Below are positions 35,310 to 47,676 of a stretch of 64,000 nt of DNA, piece by piece. Numbering within the stretch: position 1 is the stretch's first letter; every line of letters starts with the position of its first letter. Origin of the DNA: Cryptomeria japonica (taxonomy: Eukaryota > Streptophyta > Pinopsida > Cupressales > Cupressaceae). The stretch is taken from NCBI RefSeq assembly GCF_030272615.1, contig NC_081405.1, positions 308,736,014 through 308,800,013 of the forward strand, in the 5' to 3' direction. Both the position numbers and the translations under genes were made by a program. Under the pieces are notes generated by a model. The model was not told the DNA's origin and did no database searches. It saw only the letters and a program-made list of their open reading frames with translations.

Positions 35310-35690
35310 TTCCCTTATTCAAAAACTAAGGAAGATTATCTAAGAGCACAACTAAAGGTTTGTCACATTGATAAGAAGGATGCACAATTGGTCTTCAATT
35401 TATTGGACAAGCTTCCTTCTAGGTATGTTGTTATTGCTTCTAGTTTCTACACTCATAAATTGATAATGGGGAGTGCCTATACTACATTATCCTTTGATTT
35501 ATTCATGAAGATGTTAATTCTTGGACAAGCAAGGTTGAACACAATGGGTATTCTCAAGTCACATTCTTTGATGGCTAATCATGAGAAAGGTTCCAAGAAG
35601 AAGCAGAAGCAAGCAAAGCCAATGCCACAAAAATATAGAACACAATATTCCTCACCTAAACAAAAGGATACTACATCCTCTCTCCTCTCT

Positions 35691-35699
<9 letters not shown>
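35310..35699 (+). pseudogene. Copia gag fragment, 3' half
   Basis: The frame reads FPYSKTKEDYLRAQLKV, DAQLVFNLLDKLPSRYVVIA and LSFDLFMKMLILGQARL, then a Lys-rich tail (KGSKKKQKQAKPMPQKYR) and stops at 35699. The LL-LP--Y pattern is that of the C-terminal half of UBN2-type copia Gag and continues the logic of 31180-31560. The intervening 3.7 kb is LINE-like. No zinc knuckle is reached before a CT microsatellite begins. Confidence 0.6.
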
Positions 35700-36252
<553 letters not shown>

Positions 36253-36256
36253 CACT

Positions 36257-36287
<31 letters not shown>

Positions 36288-36708
36288 ATACACATACACA
36301 TACACATACATATACACATACACATACAAATATATACATATATATATACACATACATATAGATATATATACATGCATGTATATATATACACATACATACA
36401 TATAGATATATACATGTATGTGTATATGTGTATACATACATATATACATATACACATATATGTATATGTATATGTATACAGATTTGTATATTTGTCAATA
36501 TATACAAATATGTGTGTGTGTATTTATGTGTATATATGTGTATTTATATATATATATGTGTGTGTGTGTGTGTATGTGTGTGTGTGTATATATGTATATA
36601 TGTATATATATACATATACATATACATACATATACATATACATATACATACACATACATATATATGTGTGTGTGTGTGTGTGTGTATTTATGTGTATATA
36701 TGTGTATT

Positions 36709-36742
<34 letters not shown>

Positions 36743-36756
36743 CGTATGCATTTATA
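36253..36756. repeat. (CA)n / (TATG)n microsatellite, left part
   Basis: A CA array (36254-36285) followed by about 470 bases of alternating purine-pyrimidine repeats (TATACA, TATG, TGTG). It ends exactly at the N2 boundary with TTATA, and the same kind of repeat continues after N2 at 43512. Open frames through it in both strands are repeat artefacts. Confidence 0.9.
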
Positions 36757-37543
36757 TGTTAGGATTCCCAAAGATACTCAGAGGGGGCGGTGAATTAGTA
36801 TCTGACCGGTAAAATACTTTTCTTAACTTATAGCATGAAAAGCATATCAAAATTGTGTACCGGTAAACCAAAAATAATGCAATAAATAAGAGCAATAACC
36901 ACAACATAAGAGACACACCATAACACAATATTTTTAACGAGGAAACTCGGTGTGGGAAAAACCTTGGTGGGATTTTTCACCCACAATATTTTCTTACTAG
37001 TCAATAAGAGAATATTACTACTTACAATAGGAGCCTGCACATGCAGGAAGGCCAAGTGCATAGAGCTCACTGCTCAATTACAAAAATAAGTCACACTGAC
37101 TTACAAAATGGATTATACAAATCCAATGTCTTGTACTGCTTCAGATCAGCATCTACTATGCTAGATTCAGTATAGGTTTAAGCTCTGCTACATACATAAA
37201 CCCTTATCCAATATCTACCTTACAATTTGCATATTAGGTCTACATTAATCCTTTCATCTGCTTCTTTTTAAATGATCTACAATGATCTCATACATATATG
37301 AGTCATATTACAATCTGTCAATTTAGCTTACAAAATATTTTATAATTAAATAAAAATTACATTTAAAGAAAATTCCTGTTGGCCAGGGTGCCAGTAATCT
37401 TCCTTTTGGTGCCGGTGATCTGTATGTCGGTGTTGAGTCTGTCAGTGTTGGTGCTTGCCGGTATCATAGGATTGCAAGGTTTCCATCAATGACAATACCT
37501 TCAATCACCTACAATTTTTCGTTGGAGTGTGCATTTGCCAACA
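36757..37543 (-). repeat. 3' LTR of N2
   Basis: 787 bases, TGTTGGCAAATGCACAC (37543) to ...GGGAATCCTAACA (36757) in element orientation. It holds TTGTCATTGATGG about 50 bases in, a GGTTTTTCCCAC box and a CACCGCCCCCTCTGAG box at the end. It partners 42680-43511, which is 45 bases longer, mainly through a G/C homopolymer and a 21-base tandem repeat. Confidence 0.9.
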
Positions 37544-37927
37544 ATCTCCCCCTTTGGCATTGATGACAACACTCACGAGAAAAATCAAAAAGTGTCCAAA
37601 AATGTTGTCCAAAAAGAATCTACCAAAATGTCTTACAAAAGCTGTGTTGTCAAAAATGTATGCTCCCCCTGAGATGATCATTTTTCTCATTTCCACTACT
37701 CCCCCTTTTACATCAATGACAAAAGTTGTCATTCACTGGCAGTGGAGTGAGATTCCTACCTAGATCCTTGTAATCGGGGGGTTACAATCTAGAAAAGATC
37801 TACTAATACCAAGTTCTAACTGTCGCTGAATCTTTTACTATCCTTTAATGTTGCTTCTGTTCTCTGAACTGTACCAATTAGTATGTGCATTTTCTCTTCC
37901 GTTGTCTTAAGTCCAAGAACTAGAGCC
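37544..37927 (-). promoter_or_regulatory. 3' untranslated region and purine tracts of N2
   Basis: Minus-strand purine tracts AAAAGGGGGAGTAG (37710-37697), CTCAGGGGGAGC (37683-37672) and CCAAAGGGGGAGATT (37557-37543). The last abuts the 3' LTR. CATCAATGCCAA (37565-37554, minus) is an 11-of-12 inverted match to TTGTCATTGATG (37495-37484, minus) in the LTR. The order and form of the three tracts match N1. Confidence 0.7.
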
Positions 37928-40900
37928 TCAAAAATTTCTTTTCTCAAAGGAATGAGGTAATAGTTTAGGACCCAATTTGCATTTTAGGTTCTTTGCCTTA
38001 TCCTTTATCTTCTCTTTGTCTTTTTCCAGCTTCTCAATTTTCTCTTCAAGATCTGCAATGTTCTTATCAATTTCCAAAAATGAATCTGATGATCCTATTA
38101 AATTGTTAGCAATATTGTTAATACCTTCTTGAGCTTTGTTCATCTCCGAATCTATGTTCTCTATCAAAATATTAGTTTTGCAGGTGTCTCTGTACAGTTT
38201 CTTGAAGTCCAAAATTGTTTCTCCTAGTGCTGGTAATAAGGTTTCTCTTTTCTCCTTATTCTTCTTCACTAATTCCTCAAAGAATTTGTCTTTCTCCTTA
38301 ATCATTCTCTCTCTGAATGTGTCCTCATTTATCTAATCAATTGTCAAAATGTTACTGGTGATGTATTTAGACAATGTGTCTAGTTGGCCTAAATAATCTT
38401 TATTTCTTACAATGCACTTGGGTGCTATCAATTTAAGAATAAGAATTGTGTCATCAATAGCCTTATAGGCTTGTGCATTACACTTAGTGATTTTCTTAAT
38501 AGAATCCAATAATACCTCTGTCACATTCATTGGTCTGAATTCTGTTATTGAAGTACCAGATGTCTGCCCAACTATCTTCACAATTTCCGTGCTATTCGTT
38601 GTAGTAGTAAATTTTCTTGTCTCGACCTCTGGTAAGTAAGTTTGTGTTTGCATTTCTACTAGCAAAGGTTTAGGCTTTTCACCTGTTTTCGATGGCACTA
38701 TCTCTATTTGAATCTCAGCTTATTTCTCAACCTATTTCTCAATCTGTTGGTGTTCCTATTTCTGTTCTAGGGCCTCAGAGGATTTCTCTGACCTCTCAAC
38801 TACTGGTTTCTTAGATGTAGTCTCTGTATGCACTTCTGGTTTCTCTGTATTTATATCTGATTGTTTTTCAGTTTCATTTACCAGTGCTTCAGATTGTTTC
38901 TTAGTGGTATCCTCTATCGGTTTCCCTATATCTATAGGTTTTTCATTGCTTATATTTGTAGTCTCACTGACTCCAAACTCAACATCTGGAGCCAGTAGCT
39001 CAGTAGCCACATCTTTCTTCTTGTTCTCAGTGGTCTCTTTGTCTACCACAATGTTTACCTCTTGTGTATCTATATTCACGGTATACAAAAATTCAGACTC
39101 AGGATTTGTATCCTCTTGAGGAGTCTTCATACTCTTTGTAGCTGGTTGTGTGTCAACTGATTCTACTGGTGGAGTATCAAAAAGAGGCGGGGGTAAGTTA
39201 TCAGTTATTTTTAGGTTCAGAGGTCCACCTTCCTTACCTTTCTCCTTATCTAGTCCTTTTGATATACTCTGATAGTCTTGGGTCTTTTGATTTCTTCCTG
39301 TTTCTCCTTTTCAATAAAGAATATGTCCCATTGGTCTGCAGTCTCTTCTAAAATTTTATTCATTCTTCCTGCCATCAGTGCTACATGTCGGTAACCAGTT
39401 GAAAATACTATCTGGTTGACCTCACTGATTAATTGATCAATCTCTTCAGGTGAGTTCACTGGGTGAACTGCAAGTAATTTCTCAATTTTTATTTTCTTAT
39501 CCAGCTCAACAATAGCTACCCTTCTAGCTTCAAGTCTTCTATAGAGATCAATGGGTATTTCATCAACAATTTCCATAAAAAATTTCTTGTAAATATCCAA
39601 GTGTAAAATTACACTATTTTCTATGCTTTCTTTGTCATCAGTGGAAAGTGTGTTATATAGTTTGTTAATGTTTTTCAACTTTCCATCCTTTGTTATTTCA
39701 CTAAGGAGTTTATCCAATGGAGAAATGTCTTGTTTTACCTTCTTCTTCTTTGGAGTTAATTTCTTAATTGGAGGCCTCACTGCCTGTTGCTTTTGCCTTG
39801 TTCTCCTAGGTGGGTGAGGGTACCAGTGGGGGTTTTCTTTTCCTTTCTACCCTTTTGAATACTGCTAGTATATCACTCTCAGAAGAAGTTACAATCGGTG
39901 AAAGATGAGTTTCTGGTTGAAGTCCTTCCAAATCACTTTCCTTGATACCAGTTTGCTTTAATACATCTTCCTTTATTACTTTAGCTTGTCTAGTTCCCTT
40001 CCTCACTATTTGCTCAACTTTCTTAACTCTTTTTTGTGATTGAATACCACTTCCAATTGTTTCTGCATTTCCAAAAACTTTCTCAGAGGGTTCCTTTTGT
40101 GCTTCAAGGAGGGATTTTTCATAAGTTTCAATGATGTTATCATCTGTTTTGTATCTCATTTCAGTTACCCAGATTGTCCTAGGGACAACTGCCTCCATTC
40201 AGATTTCACCTTTCTTGATTACAAAACATATTTCCTTTTGATATTTATCCACAATTGCCTGAGATAGCCTAATTCTTGTCTTCATTCGAGCCTTTAGTGC
40301 TTGAAAATGTTCATTTATGTTTTCCTCTTTGTTTTCTCCCATGTTGTTTAATATATCCAATAGTTGCTTTCCTACCGATATATCAAAGACAAAATCTCTC
40401 CTACCAATACTGGGTACTTGCTTAGTAATGTATAGCATTAAACATACAAGCAAATTTCCAAATCTAAAAGTTCCTTTCTTATCTCCTTTGATCTTTTTCA
40501 GATTGTCTATTAATTCATCTTCAAGCCATTCACACACATATATTCTAGCATTATCATTAACCATGTCATATGCACTTTTAATACATAGGCTAGATACTGA
40601 GTTTAACCTATTTGCATGTGTAGCCTTGTAGCCTAAAATCATACTGACAAATTTGACATTTATGTCCTTCAAATCATTGACTCTAAGTGATCTCTTGTCA
40701 AATGTTGCACCGGTTAGGTCCATTACTGTGTCATTGGAGACCTTTTTAGTTCTATCAGGCCTGCTACCAGTGGAAGGTAACCCTGTTACTTCCTTAACCA
40801 CTTCTTTGGTTATCTTATGAATTGAATCCAACAAAAAGAATTCACCATGAACTCTTCTTAGCACAATCCTTATAACATCCTTGGGAAAATCCGGGACACT

Positions 40901-41206
40901 AAGGATTTCAGTAAAAACTAGGGTTTCCACTATCTTATGTTTCGGTTTGATATTTCCAGATTCATCACATAAAATAGTCCTATACATATTCTTGATTTCA
41001 TCATCTCCTAATTCCTCTATATGACAATGTATGTATATCCTAGGATCCTCTACATAAACTACTCCTTTAGGAATTTGATAAAATGCACCTAGGGTATCAT
41101 CTTTCTTCACTATTTCGGGAACAAGTTTGAATACGGGTCTAGGGCATTTGATAACCTCAATCACAGTAGGGTTTGCAATAAATTCAGGAGTGGATGAGGA
41201 AGCCAT
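37928..41206 (-). pseudogene. N2 ORF2: unrecognised ~1,090-residue protein, nearly intact
   Basis: I do not recognise this protein. ATG at 41206 (MASSSTPEF). Residues 1-335 are open without a break and contain KDVIRIVLRRVHGEFFLLDS, KEVTGLPSTGSRP, ATHANRLNSVSSLC, FGNLLVCLMLYITKQVPSIG and VDKYQKEICFVIKKG, all matched in order by N1 ORF2. A TGA (near 40201) follows, then a basic part (KRVKKVEQIVRKGTRQAK). A frame change near 39820 leads to a Lys-rich helical part (39780-39250). The original frame returns near 39200 with a Glu/Thr/Lys-rich spacer (39130-38756) and a C-terminal coiled coil (DLEEKIEKLEKDKEKIKDKA) ending at 37928. A few other stops lie near 38750-38700 and 38306. No enzyme motif or membrane segment stands out. 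A structural or nucleic-acid-associated role is only a guess. Confidence 0.8.
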
Positions 41207-41547
41207 AGTTATAAATACCTCAATCTGCCTTAAGGATGAGTGCTTGGATGAACTGCTTCACTTTTTCGCTAAGGATGCCTTCGCTCGGGAATTTTTGTGC
41301 TCTCAAAGATTTGAATGCTTGGTGAATGAAAAAGAGCCAAAACACTTACTTTGTAATGTTATTTTCTCCAACTACCACATTTAATTCTTGCTGGTTAAGT
41401 CACACTTAACTCATCTGTCAGTAAAGAAGTAATTCAACTTCTCACCATCAACCGAGGGTATATTAGCATGTTTTTCAGTTTGTTGCTAAACCCCCAAAGG
41501 ATTTTCCTTTAGTTAGATGAAGAGTCTCCTGCCGGTGGAGTGTTACT
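41207..41547 (-). other. Spacer between ORF1 and ORF2 of N2
   Basis: 341 bases without a gene. It separates the ORF1 stop from the ORF2 ATG, as in N1 (442 bases). A short inverted repeat CTGGTTAAGT...ACTTAACT lies near 41389-41411. How ORF2 would be translated (spliced, internal promoter or re-initiation) is not evident. Confidence 0.4.
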
Positions 41548-42621
41548 CTATTCTGCTGGTGGAGGAGTATTCCCATCAATATTTTGATCTGACTTTCTGA
41601 TCCATTGTTTTGAGAATTCTTGCTTTACCTCCTCAAATTTTTCTTTAGCTTTCAAGCTAGGTTCTTTGTTATTTGCTGGTGGTGTCTTGCTTCTACAAAA
41701 TTTAGCAATATGTCCATTCTTGTTATAAGCATAACAAGTCACATTGTTTTTCTGAATAGCTTTCCCATATCCTATGTTAGTTTGTGTTTTGCATTGATTA
41801 GATAGATGTCCAAATCTTCCACAAACATAACATCTTACATTCATTTTGCAATTTTCTGAATTATGACCAACTTTGTTGCATTTAGAACATTGACTGGTGG
41901 GTCTATTAGTGTTCTAATAATTTCTATATCTACACTGATTTGCTCTATGACCATACTTGTTAAAGTTAAAGCATTTTCCATTAAATTTGTAAGCATTAGG
42001 TTGTCTTATCGGTTTACTATGATTATGATTGTTTGCAGTACTGGAGATTTCACCAACTTCAAATCCAAGGCCATTGGCATCACCATTTGGTTTCTGACTC
42101 TTCAGTATGTCATCAAGTTCTTCAGAACTTTTCTTGAATTTTTCTTTGTGTTGATTTGCAGCAGTTAGTTCATTCTCCAAGATTCCTTTCTTTTTCATGA
42201 GGTCAGTTCTGTCATTTTGTGTATGCATCAAATCTGTCTTTAACATATCATTTTCATGACTAAGTCTTGTGTTTTCATTTCTAGCATCATTCAGTCGTCT
42301 AACCAAGTCCTCTTCATTCTTCTTTCGATTTTCAGTTTCTTTACAAAATCTCATAGTCATATCTTGCATCTCATTCTTCATTGTACTGTTTTCTTGTCTC
42401 AGTTTGTTTACCAGATCATTAAGAGTTTCTTTTTCATCTTCATCATTTTGCATCTTTTCACAAAGTTCTCTTCTCTTATTCCTTGCTATAGTGAAATTTT
42501 CTTGAAGTCCTTGAATAATATCTTGTGCAGCCTTCAGATCATCTTCAAGTTTGATATTCTTCACTTTTTTTGCATCATAGTCTGAAAGATCTATTTCCAA
42601 TTGCTTTCTCAAGTTTTCCAT
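41548..42621 (-). pseudogene. N2 ORF1: coiled coil plus four zinc knuckles, one stop
   Basis: ATG at 42621 (MENLRKQLEIDLSDYDAKK). About 190 residues of coiled coil (KETLNDLVNKLRQENSTMKN, RLSHENDMLKTDLMHTQND) are followed by NGLGFEVGEISS, the counterpart of NGLGF in N1. Four zinc knuckles: CFNFNKYGHRANQC (second Cys lost), CSKCNKVGHNSENC, CYVCGRFGHLSNQC, CYAYNKNGHIAKFC (second Cys lost). A single in-frame TAG at 41916-41914 separates knuckles one and two. The last part is Lys/Glu-rich and stops at 41548. There is no capsid domain: the coding region starts about 60 bases after the LTR. It probably binds RNA and oligomerises. Confidence 0.8.
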
Positions 42622-42679
42622 CTCTACCAGAGTCAAGAACTTCCTCAAGCTATTAGGCTTTTGAAAATAGAGGACCAAT

Positions 42680-43511
42680 TGTTACGATTCCCAAATATAC
42701 TGAGAGGGGGGGGGGGGGGGGGGGGGGGGTGAATCAGTACCTGATCGGTAAAATAATTTTCTTAACTTATAGCATGAAAAGCATATCAAAATTGTGTACT
42801 GATAAACCAAAAATAATGCAGTAAATAAGAGCAATAACCACAACATAAGAGACACACCATAACATAGTATTTTTAATGATGAAACCCGATGTGGGAAAAA
42901 CCTCGGTGGGATTTGTGACCTATAGTATTTGCTTACTGGCCAATAAGAGAATATTACTTCTTACAATAGGGGCCTGTACATGCAGGAAGGTCAAGTGCCT
43001 AGAGCTCACTACTCAATTACAAAAAGAAGTGACACTGACTTACAAAATGGATTATACAAATCCAATGTCTTGTGCTACTTTAGATCAGCATCTACGATGC
43101 TAGATTCAGTACCGGTTTAAGCTCTGCTACATACATAATACATACACCCTTATCCAATATCTGCCTTACAATTCGCATATTAGGTCTGCATTAATCCTTT
43201 TCATCTGGTACTTTTTAAATGATCTACAATGATATCATACATATATGAGTCATATTACAATCCGCCAAGTCATCTTACAAAAGATTTTACAATTAAAGAC
43301 AAAATACATTTAAACAAAATTCCTATCGGCCAGGGTGCCGGTAATCTTCCTTTTGGTGTCTGTGATCTGTATGCCAGTGTTGAGTCTGTCGGTGCCGGTG
43401 TTGAGTCTGTCGGTGCCAGTGCCTGCTAGTATCATAGGATTGCAAGGTTGCCATCAATGACAATACCTTCAATCACCTACAATTTCTCATTGGAGTGTGC
43501 ATTTGCCAACA
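42680..43511 (-). repeat. 5' LTR of N2
   Basis: 832 bases, ending ...GGAATCGTAACA at 42680. It contains a run of 24 G on the plus strand (42706-42729), where the partner LTR has only GGGGGCGG, and a perfect 21-base tandem repeat GTGTTGAGTCTGTCGGTGCC+G (43378-43398, 43399-43419). Directly inside, the sequence reads ATTGGTCCTC rather than ATTGGTATCAGAGC, so most of the expected primer site is missing. Confidence 0.9.
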
Positions 43512-43557
43512 TTATACATGTATATATATGTATATGATATATATATATATATGTATA

Positions 43558-43604
<47 letters not shown>

Positions 43605-43911
43605 ATGTATATGTATATCTATATGTATATACATATATATATATATGTATAAGCATATATGTATATGTATATATATATGTGTATGTATATGTATACACAT
43701 ATATACACACATATGTATGTATATACATATAAATATACATATATATATACATATACATACATATACATATATATGTATATGTATATTTATATGTATATAT
43801 ATACACATACATATATACACATATATATACACATATATACATATATATCTGTGTATATATGTATACATATATATGTATATATATGTATATATGTATACAT
43901 ATATGTGTATA
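43512..43911. repeat. (TATATG)n microsatellite, right part
   Basis: About 400 bases of TATATG/TATG/TACATA repeat between N2 and the chromodomain Gypsy LTR. It begins with the TTATA target duplication and continues the repeat at 36253-36756, so N2 split a single microsatellite. Frames through it are artefacts. Confidence 0.9.
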
Positions 43912-45810
43912 TGTAATGCCCCACCAAGAAACCCTAAAGGATCACACTAAAACATAGGAATAAAAGTGAAAATAAACTTTTTTTTTAAACATAACATATA
44001 ATCAAGGTGCATTAAGTTATAAAATTATACTGGTTAATTACACAAGCGGACGACTTATCCATATTCCTAAAAGGGTTTGCAACAAAGATTACTTTAAAAA
44101 GAAACTGAAAGCCTATGGTTTACTTAACCACTTATGATGCATATTAACTATCCCTAATACATTGGAATGATATTCATTTAAGGAACTAAATGAGACATGC
44201 TTAAAATTACATACTTGCATTTGATTTCATCACATACTACTGATTATATACATCTAGTTTACTACAATAAATCATTCAATAACCTCATCATTATCATTAC
44301 ACAATTCAACAACTTATAATATCTCACATACATTGCATTTAAATTACATGATAACATTTGAATTAAATAAATATCATATAATGAATTACATAGGTTACAA
44401 CATGACAAAAAGGCATAATAGTATAAATAATACAACTGAACTCATAAGGTTCAAATAGCTACAATAATGAATCCAAGGAGTACAAAGGAATCCAACTGGA
44501 ACAAGAGGATGATCAAGACCAAAGAGCAACTAGAACACCTGCAAAGACAACCCTTGTAGGGAGGAAGCGAACATGATACCAATGGAAAGGGGCACTACCA
44601 CCTGACCACGTGGCTCAAAAGAACCACCCTTTCCGTGCTAGGAGATAGCACTAAAACCCAGTAGAAAACAAAGAAAAGAATATAAAATTTCACAGAACAT
44701 TAGATCAAATCATAGGTAGTACACTCGCAGAACATCACTCCACATCAAAATAAGTGAAATCAACAAGACTAAACACTAGCGACCATAAGGGAAGAGTGTC
44801 ATCACATAGCTTGGGATGGTTATCCTGGCAGGCCTCCATAGGTCCTGACCCCCATCATGGGTTATCCTAGTAACCTCTTCCAAACCCCCAGCCCCATCCA
44901 TGTCTCATGTGGACCCAAACAATCCTTTCATCAGGAAAAGGTTGTTGGTTTGTCATTCCAGGCCTTCTCGCTACATCTTGAGTCTGTACTAGCACTCAAC
45001 CATGAGCGAGGCATAATTATCTTATATAGTGTTTCATCTACCAAGCCCCCTGAATATTATTAATTTATCACTTACTTAAGAAAACTTTTGATGGGTTACC
45101 CTACTAACTACTATGGGTGCGCCCCCTAATCGAAAGCCACTCTTTGATATGACACTTAACCAAAATAAAACACACAAACTCCCAAAACCAAGGTATAACA
45201 TGAAATTGGACATGGAGTTCAAAACGACAGAAAACCACTTGGCCAAACAAGCCCTCACATGAGGTTACCTAACTGACAAATCCTTGACAAGAACAAAAAC
45301 AACCATGAAGTCAACCATGTGACAAAAATCTAATACATTTGACAAGGGACTTGTAGTTTCAAAATAAAAGCGAATACAGTAAATAAACTTACATCTTTGC
45401 TAATCTAAATTGATAATAATTTTTCCATTTCGTTAAGGTACTAGTTGACCGAGTTTTTCTAATTCCTCTATTTTATAAAATTACATACAAAATACTACAA
45501 TTACCATTTCGTAATAACTGAAATAAGAAAATATATATCTATATAATTATACATATATACTTATACATATAAAAATATAAATAAACTCATTTATTTGTTA
45601 ATGTACATTAATATTTTTCTCCAAAATAAAATAATCAATTTCTATACTTTCAAATTAAAATTTCCGTTCTAATTTTTTTTTAATCAATATATATACTTCC
45701 ATATACATATATATTTTAATAAATTAAAATTTAAAACTTTTTAAAAATAAAAATAAAAAAATAAAATAAAATAAATTAAATTAAAAAAATTAAAATTAAA
45801 ACTTATTAAA

Positions 45811-46034
45811 CCCCAGCACCACGTGGTCCTGTGGCCACGTGAGCCCCAAAGAAGGGGAGGCAGTGGTTTGGGGGCCATCACATGGTCCCCCGACACAACT
45901 TTGGTTGTGGTGGATGACCACGTTGTGGTTGTCCAGCCACAACGCCTACCCCTTGGGAAGGGGAAGCCATGGGCTCCCCTCCCATGGGGTGTGTGGTGGT
46001 TGGTCTACCACATAGTGCCCCCCCCCCCCCCCCC
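45811..46034. promoter_or_regulatory. GC-rich island with two G-boxes inside the LTR
   Basis: CACGTG occurs at 45820-45825 and 45836-45841, arranged as an inverted repeat CACGTGG-7 bases-CCACGTG. Further palindromic phrases follow (GACCACGTTGTGGTTGTCC, AGCCATGGGCTCCCC) and a run of 16 C at 46018-46033. CACGTG is a known plant bZIP/bHLH site; a promoter role here is inference. Confidence 0.4.
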
Positions 46035-47175
46035 TCCAACCAATTAATTTTTTTTTTTAAACAAAATTCCCTTTCTGAAAACAGAGACCTAGAAATGGAA
46101 AAAAAATTCAAAGAATAATTTTTCTCAGAATATAATAATTAATATTTTGTTTTAAAACAAAGAAACAAACTTACAGTTCTGAAAAAAAATCAGAACTGAT
46201 AATGTTTTTACCAGCATGCCCAAAATAGCAAAATTGACAAAATTTTGCCAACATAACCCCATACAAGGGTGAAATTGAACAAATTACAAACTCTAAATTC
46301 ATAAAATCAAACTAATATTTGCAAATAACCCCAAATAGAAATATTTAAATATGATTTGTCTTCTGGTTTTCCACACAAGGAAAAATTCACAAATCTACTT
46401 TGAAACCAAATCTTTTCACAACCAAGAAAATAGATTTGGGGATAATTCTAAAACTGATTTAAAAACACACTGATTTCCTATTTCAAACACTAAATCAATG
46501 ATTCAGCAAATTTTGACATCAAATCTTTTCAGACAGAGGTTTCTTCAATCAAATAAAAATGTTAAACAATACATAGATATTAAAAAAAAATAGAATCCAA
46601 CCTTAATAGCAATCCAGGAAGAAATCTGAGAAGAGCTCAACCTATAATCTGGAAACTTCCTTCAATAAAAATGCAAAAATTTCTTCCCAAGATTTCTTCT
46701 CCAAAAACAACCTTTCAAATTTTATTTTTTTTCATTTGCTTGAAGATAAGGTATAAATAGATAAAATTTCACCTAAAACTATTTAAGTTGAAATTTTTCT
46801 CAACCAATCAAATTCATTCTCCAAAAAGTGAATTTAAAAAAAAAAAATTCTCTCCACAATATCATTTTCTCAATTTTTTTAATTGAATCTAATATTTTCT
46901 TATTAAATATAAGATTTAATAGTTAATTCACAACACATAGATCCTGACTAAAATAACTCAAATAAACATACGACTTGCATACCAACAAAGGGAGACTAAT
47001 GAATGACAGGGACACTCACTTTGAGCACGACAAGGGTAAAACGTAGGTCTTAGGACTATCTCCTCCATTTTCATCAGATCAGTAAGGTACACTCAGTCCC
47101 ATGGAGCCAAGTGGAGATGATACCCCGTACCTACACAGTACTTGTACTTGCAATTCCCTGCATCAACGAACCACA

Positions 47176-47294
<119 letters not shown>

Positions 47295-47640
47295 CCACAT
47301 AAAATACAACGGTGAAAGATAATCATGGCATTGTTTGTCTCACCGATGTGAGTGAAGTAAAATCATCTCCTTGCACCCCATACACTAACAAATATGTAAC
47401 ATGTATATAACTCATCATACGTATAAAATGAATATGTCAGTCTGTGTCAATAATCCAATCAACCCGCATTTAAACATCAATAAGGAAATAATACATGAAA
47501 ACATACACTGTAACTCAAATAAAACATATCACAACATCACATAAAGTTTAAATAAAATATCATAATATAATGTTTCCACTGAAAAAGTCAACTAAAGTCA
47601 ACATGAGTCTAAAAAGTCAGATCGAGGAAGGGGTACTACA

Positions 47641-47656
47641 TCTGCCCCCCCAAAAA
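47641..47656 (-). promoter_or_regulatory. Polypurine tract of the chromodomain Gypsy
   Basis: Minus strand TTTTTGGGGGGGCAGA lies directly before the 3' LTR start TGTAGTACCCC. It primes plus-strand synthesis and fixes the LTR edge at 47640. Confidence 0.75.
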
Positions 47657-47676
47657 CAAGGCTTACTCCTAGAAGC

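Larger units (their letters stand above)
36757..43511 (-). mobile_element. N2: complete non-autonomous LTR element with ORF1 and ORF2 but no pol
   Basis: 6,755 bases in minus orientation: 5' LTR 42680-43511, ORF1 42621-41548, ORF2 41206-37928, three purine tracts, 3' LTR 36757-37543. TTATA lies immediately outside both ends (36752-36756 and 43512-43516), a perfect 5-base target duplication. Comparing the first ~215 aligned bases of the two LTRs by eye gives about 17 mismatches. No reverse transcriptase, integrase, protease or RNase H motif is seen anywhere in the 5.1-kb interior. Copia superfamily is inferred from LTR ends, polypurine tract and shared boxes. The two-gene plan matches N1. Confidence 0.9.

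Noticed and set aside
43477-43950. Tyr/Ile/His-rich frames
   Set aside because: Microsatellite artefact, as for the other TATATG arrays.
44857-46111. Small frames in the chromodomain Gypsy LTR, including a Pro/Trp-rich one in the GC island
   Set aside because: LTR sequence. The frames are not kept in the partner LTR or lie in low-complexity DNA.
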